Shown here piece after piece: positions 13,605 through 13,842 of a DNA stretch of 13,842 nt. Within the stretch, counting starts at the first letter, position 1; the number at the start of each line of letters is the position of its first letter. A program made the position numbers and the translations under genes. The notes beneath the pieces are model-generated. The model saw nothing but the letters and a program-made list of their open reading frames with translations, searched no databases and was not told the origin of the DNA. The DNA is from an uncultured Collinsella sp. (lineage in GTDB: Bacteria > Actinomycetota > Coriobacteriia > Coriobacteriales > Coriobacteriaceae): assembly GCA_900755005.1 (NCBI GenBank), contig CAAEEX010000127.1:1-13842 (forward strand), written 5' to 3'.

Positions 13605-13740
13605 GTCGACGCTGCGCGGGCCGCATTTGGACAATCTGCCGTTCAATTTCAAGGGCGCGACCAGAAGGTCAGCGCCCTTTCGTTTCACGTCACCTTGCCT
13701 CAAATGCGACCCGCTCGCTGGCATTGCCAAAACATCGGCG
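13605..13740 (+). repeat. Structured 3'-end module, copy 2
   Basis: Order as in the copy at 7648-7784: GTCGACGCTGCG; outer stem CGCATTTG (13622-13629) / CAAATGCG (13701-13708) plus CAA/TTG; GACAATCTGCC with GTTCAA; terminator hairpin; and the 29-bp tail at 13712-13740, differing from copy 1 at a single base. The stems differ in sequence between the copies yet pair in both. Together with the hairpin at 13574 it fills most of the gap after prfA. Confidence 0.75.
13651..13686 (+). terminator. Probable prfA terminator, inside module copy 2
   Basis: AAGGGCGCGACC, loop AGAA, GGTC, bulged A, GCGCCCTT, followed by TCGTTTC. The loop and the GACC/GGTC pairs match the hairpin at 7697-7719, while the lower stem is GGGCGC/GCGCCC instead of GGCAT/ATGCC. 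The T-tract is interrupted, so efficiency may be moderate. Confidence 0.65.
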
Positions 13741-13800
13741 TTATCTTGGTTGGCACTTAGGGACGTTCCTTTTAATATGAGCAGGACATTGTCAAGAGGC

Positions 13801-13838
13801 AAAATCGGGCCTGGCCCCAACGATATGGGGTCAGGCCC
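13801..13838 (-). terminator. Possible minus-strand terminator at the right edge
   Basis: On the minus strand, GGGCCTGACCCC, an eight-base loop, and GGGGCCAGGCCC form a 12-bp stem with one wobble, followed by GATTTT. This suggests a convergent gene entering from the right, outside the window. It could instead be another palindromic repeat; a partly palindromic AGGGACGTTCCT also lies at 13759-13770. Confidence 0.45.
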
Positions 13839-13842
13839 TCTC

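Noticed and set aside
12483..13820. Minus-strand open frame opposite prfA
   Set aside because: RF1 is unmistakable on the + strand; the opposite frame is Leu/Gly/Asp-rich low-complexity sequence.

Overview
The window is high-GC, gene-dense DNA with nearly every gene on the + strand, strong Shine-Dalgarno sites, and short intergenic gaps packed with inverted repeats. Gene content and style suggest an anaerobic gut actinobacterium of the class Coriobacteriia (Collinsella-like). That placement is inference from recollection; no marker search was possible.

Layout. (1) 3-623: 5'-truncated type 1 isopentenyl-diphosphate isomerase. (2) 868-4568: a divalent-anion (DASS) family transporter, a UbiD-family decarboxylase closely resembling the gallate decarboxylase LpdC, and a UbiX/LpdB-type flavin prenyltransferase. 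Together they look like a pathway that imports an aromatic carboxylic acid and decarboxylates it. (3) 4661-5530: a MerR-family regulator with a C-terminal effector domain, a candidate controller of the decarboxylase genes. (4) 5726-6595: an unrecognised single-pass membrane protein with a long acidic cytoplasmic tail. (5) 6675-7568: a LacX-like aldose 1-epimerase family protein. (6) 7897-10789: a polar amino acid ABC transporter (lipoprotein, permease, ATPase), followed by an M20 metallopeptidase (10862-12277), so peptide or amidated amino acid use is plausible. (7) 12507-13574: release factor RF1 (prfA).

The most unusual signal is between the genes. Three related palindromes begin inside the stop codons of idi, the merR-type gene and the M20 gene. 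Two of them are followed by a second, 65-bp-class inverted repeat. A different composite module, with a stop-codon hairpin, a covarying outer stem, a covarying terminator-like hairpin and a nearly invariant 29-bp tail, follows both the epimerase gene and prfA. These look like families of dispersed, structure-conserved 3'-end elements. No transposase, phage gene, CRISPR array, tRNA or rRNA was seen.

Two proteins carry substitutions at functionally important positions: RF1 has Gln where the decoding-loop His is expected, and the isomerase has its active-site Cys displaced by one residue. Seven of the twelve genes end in TAG, the codon read only by RF1, and both TGA stops lie within repeat elements.
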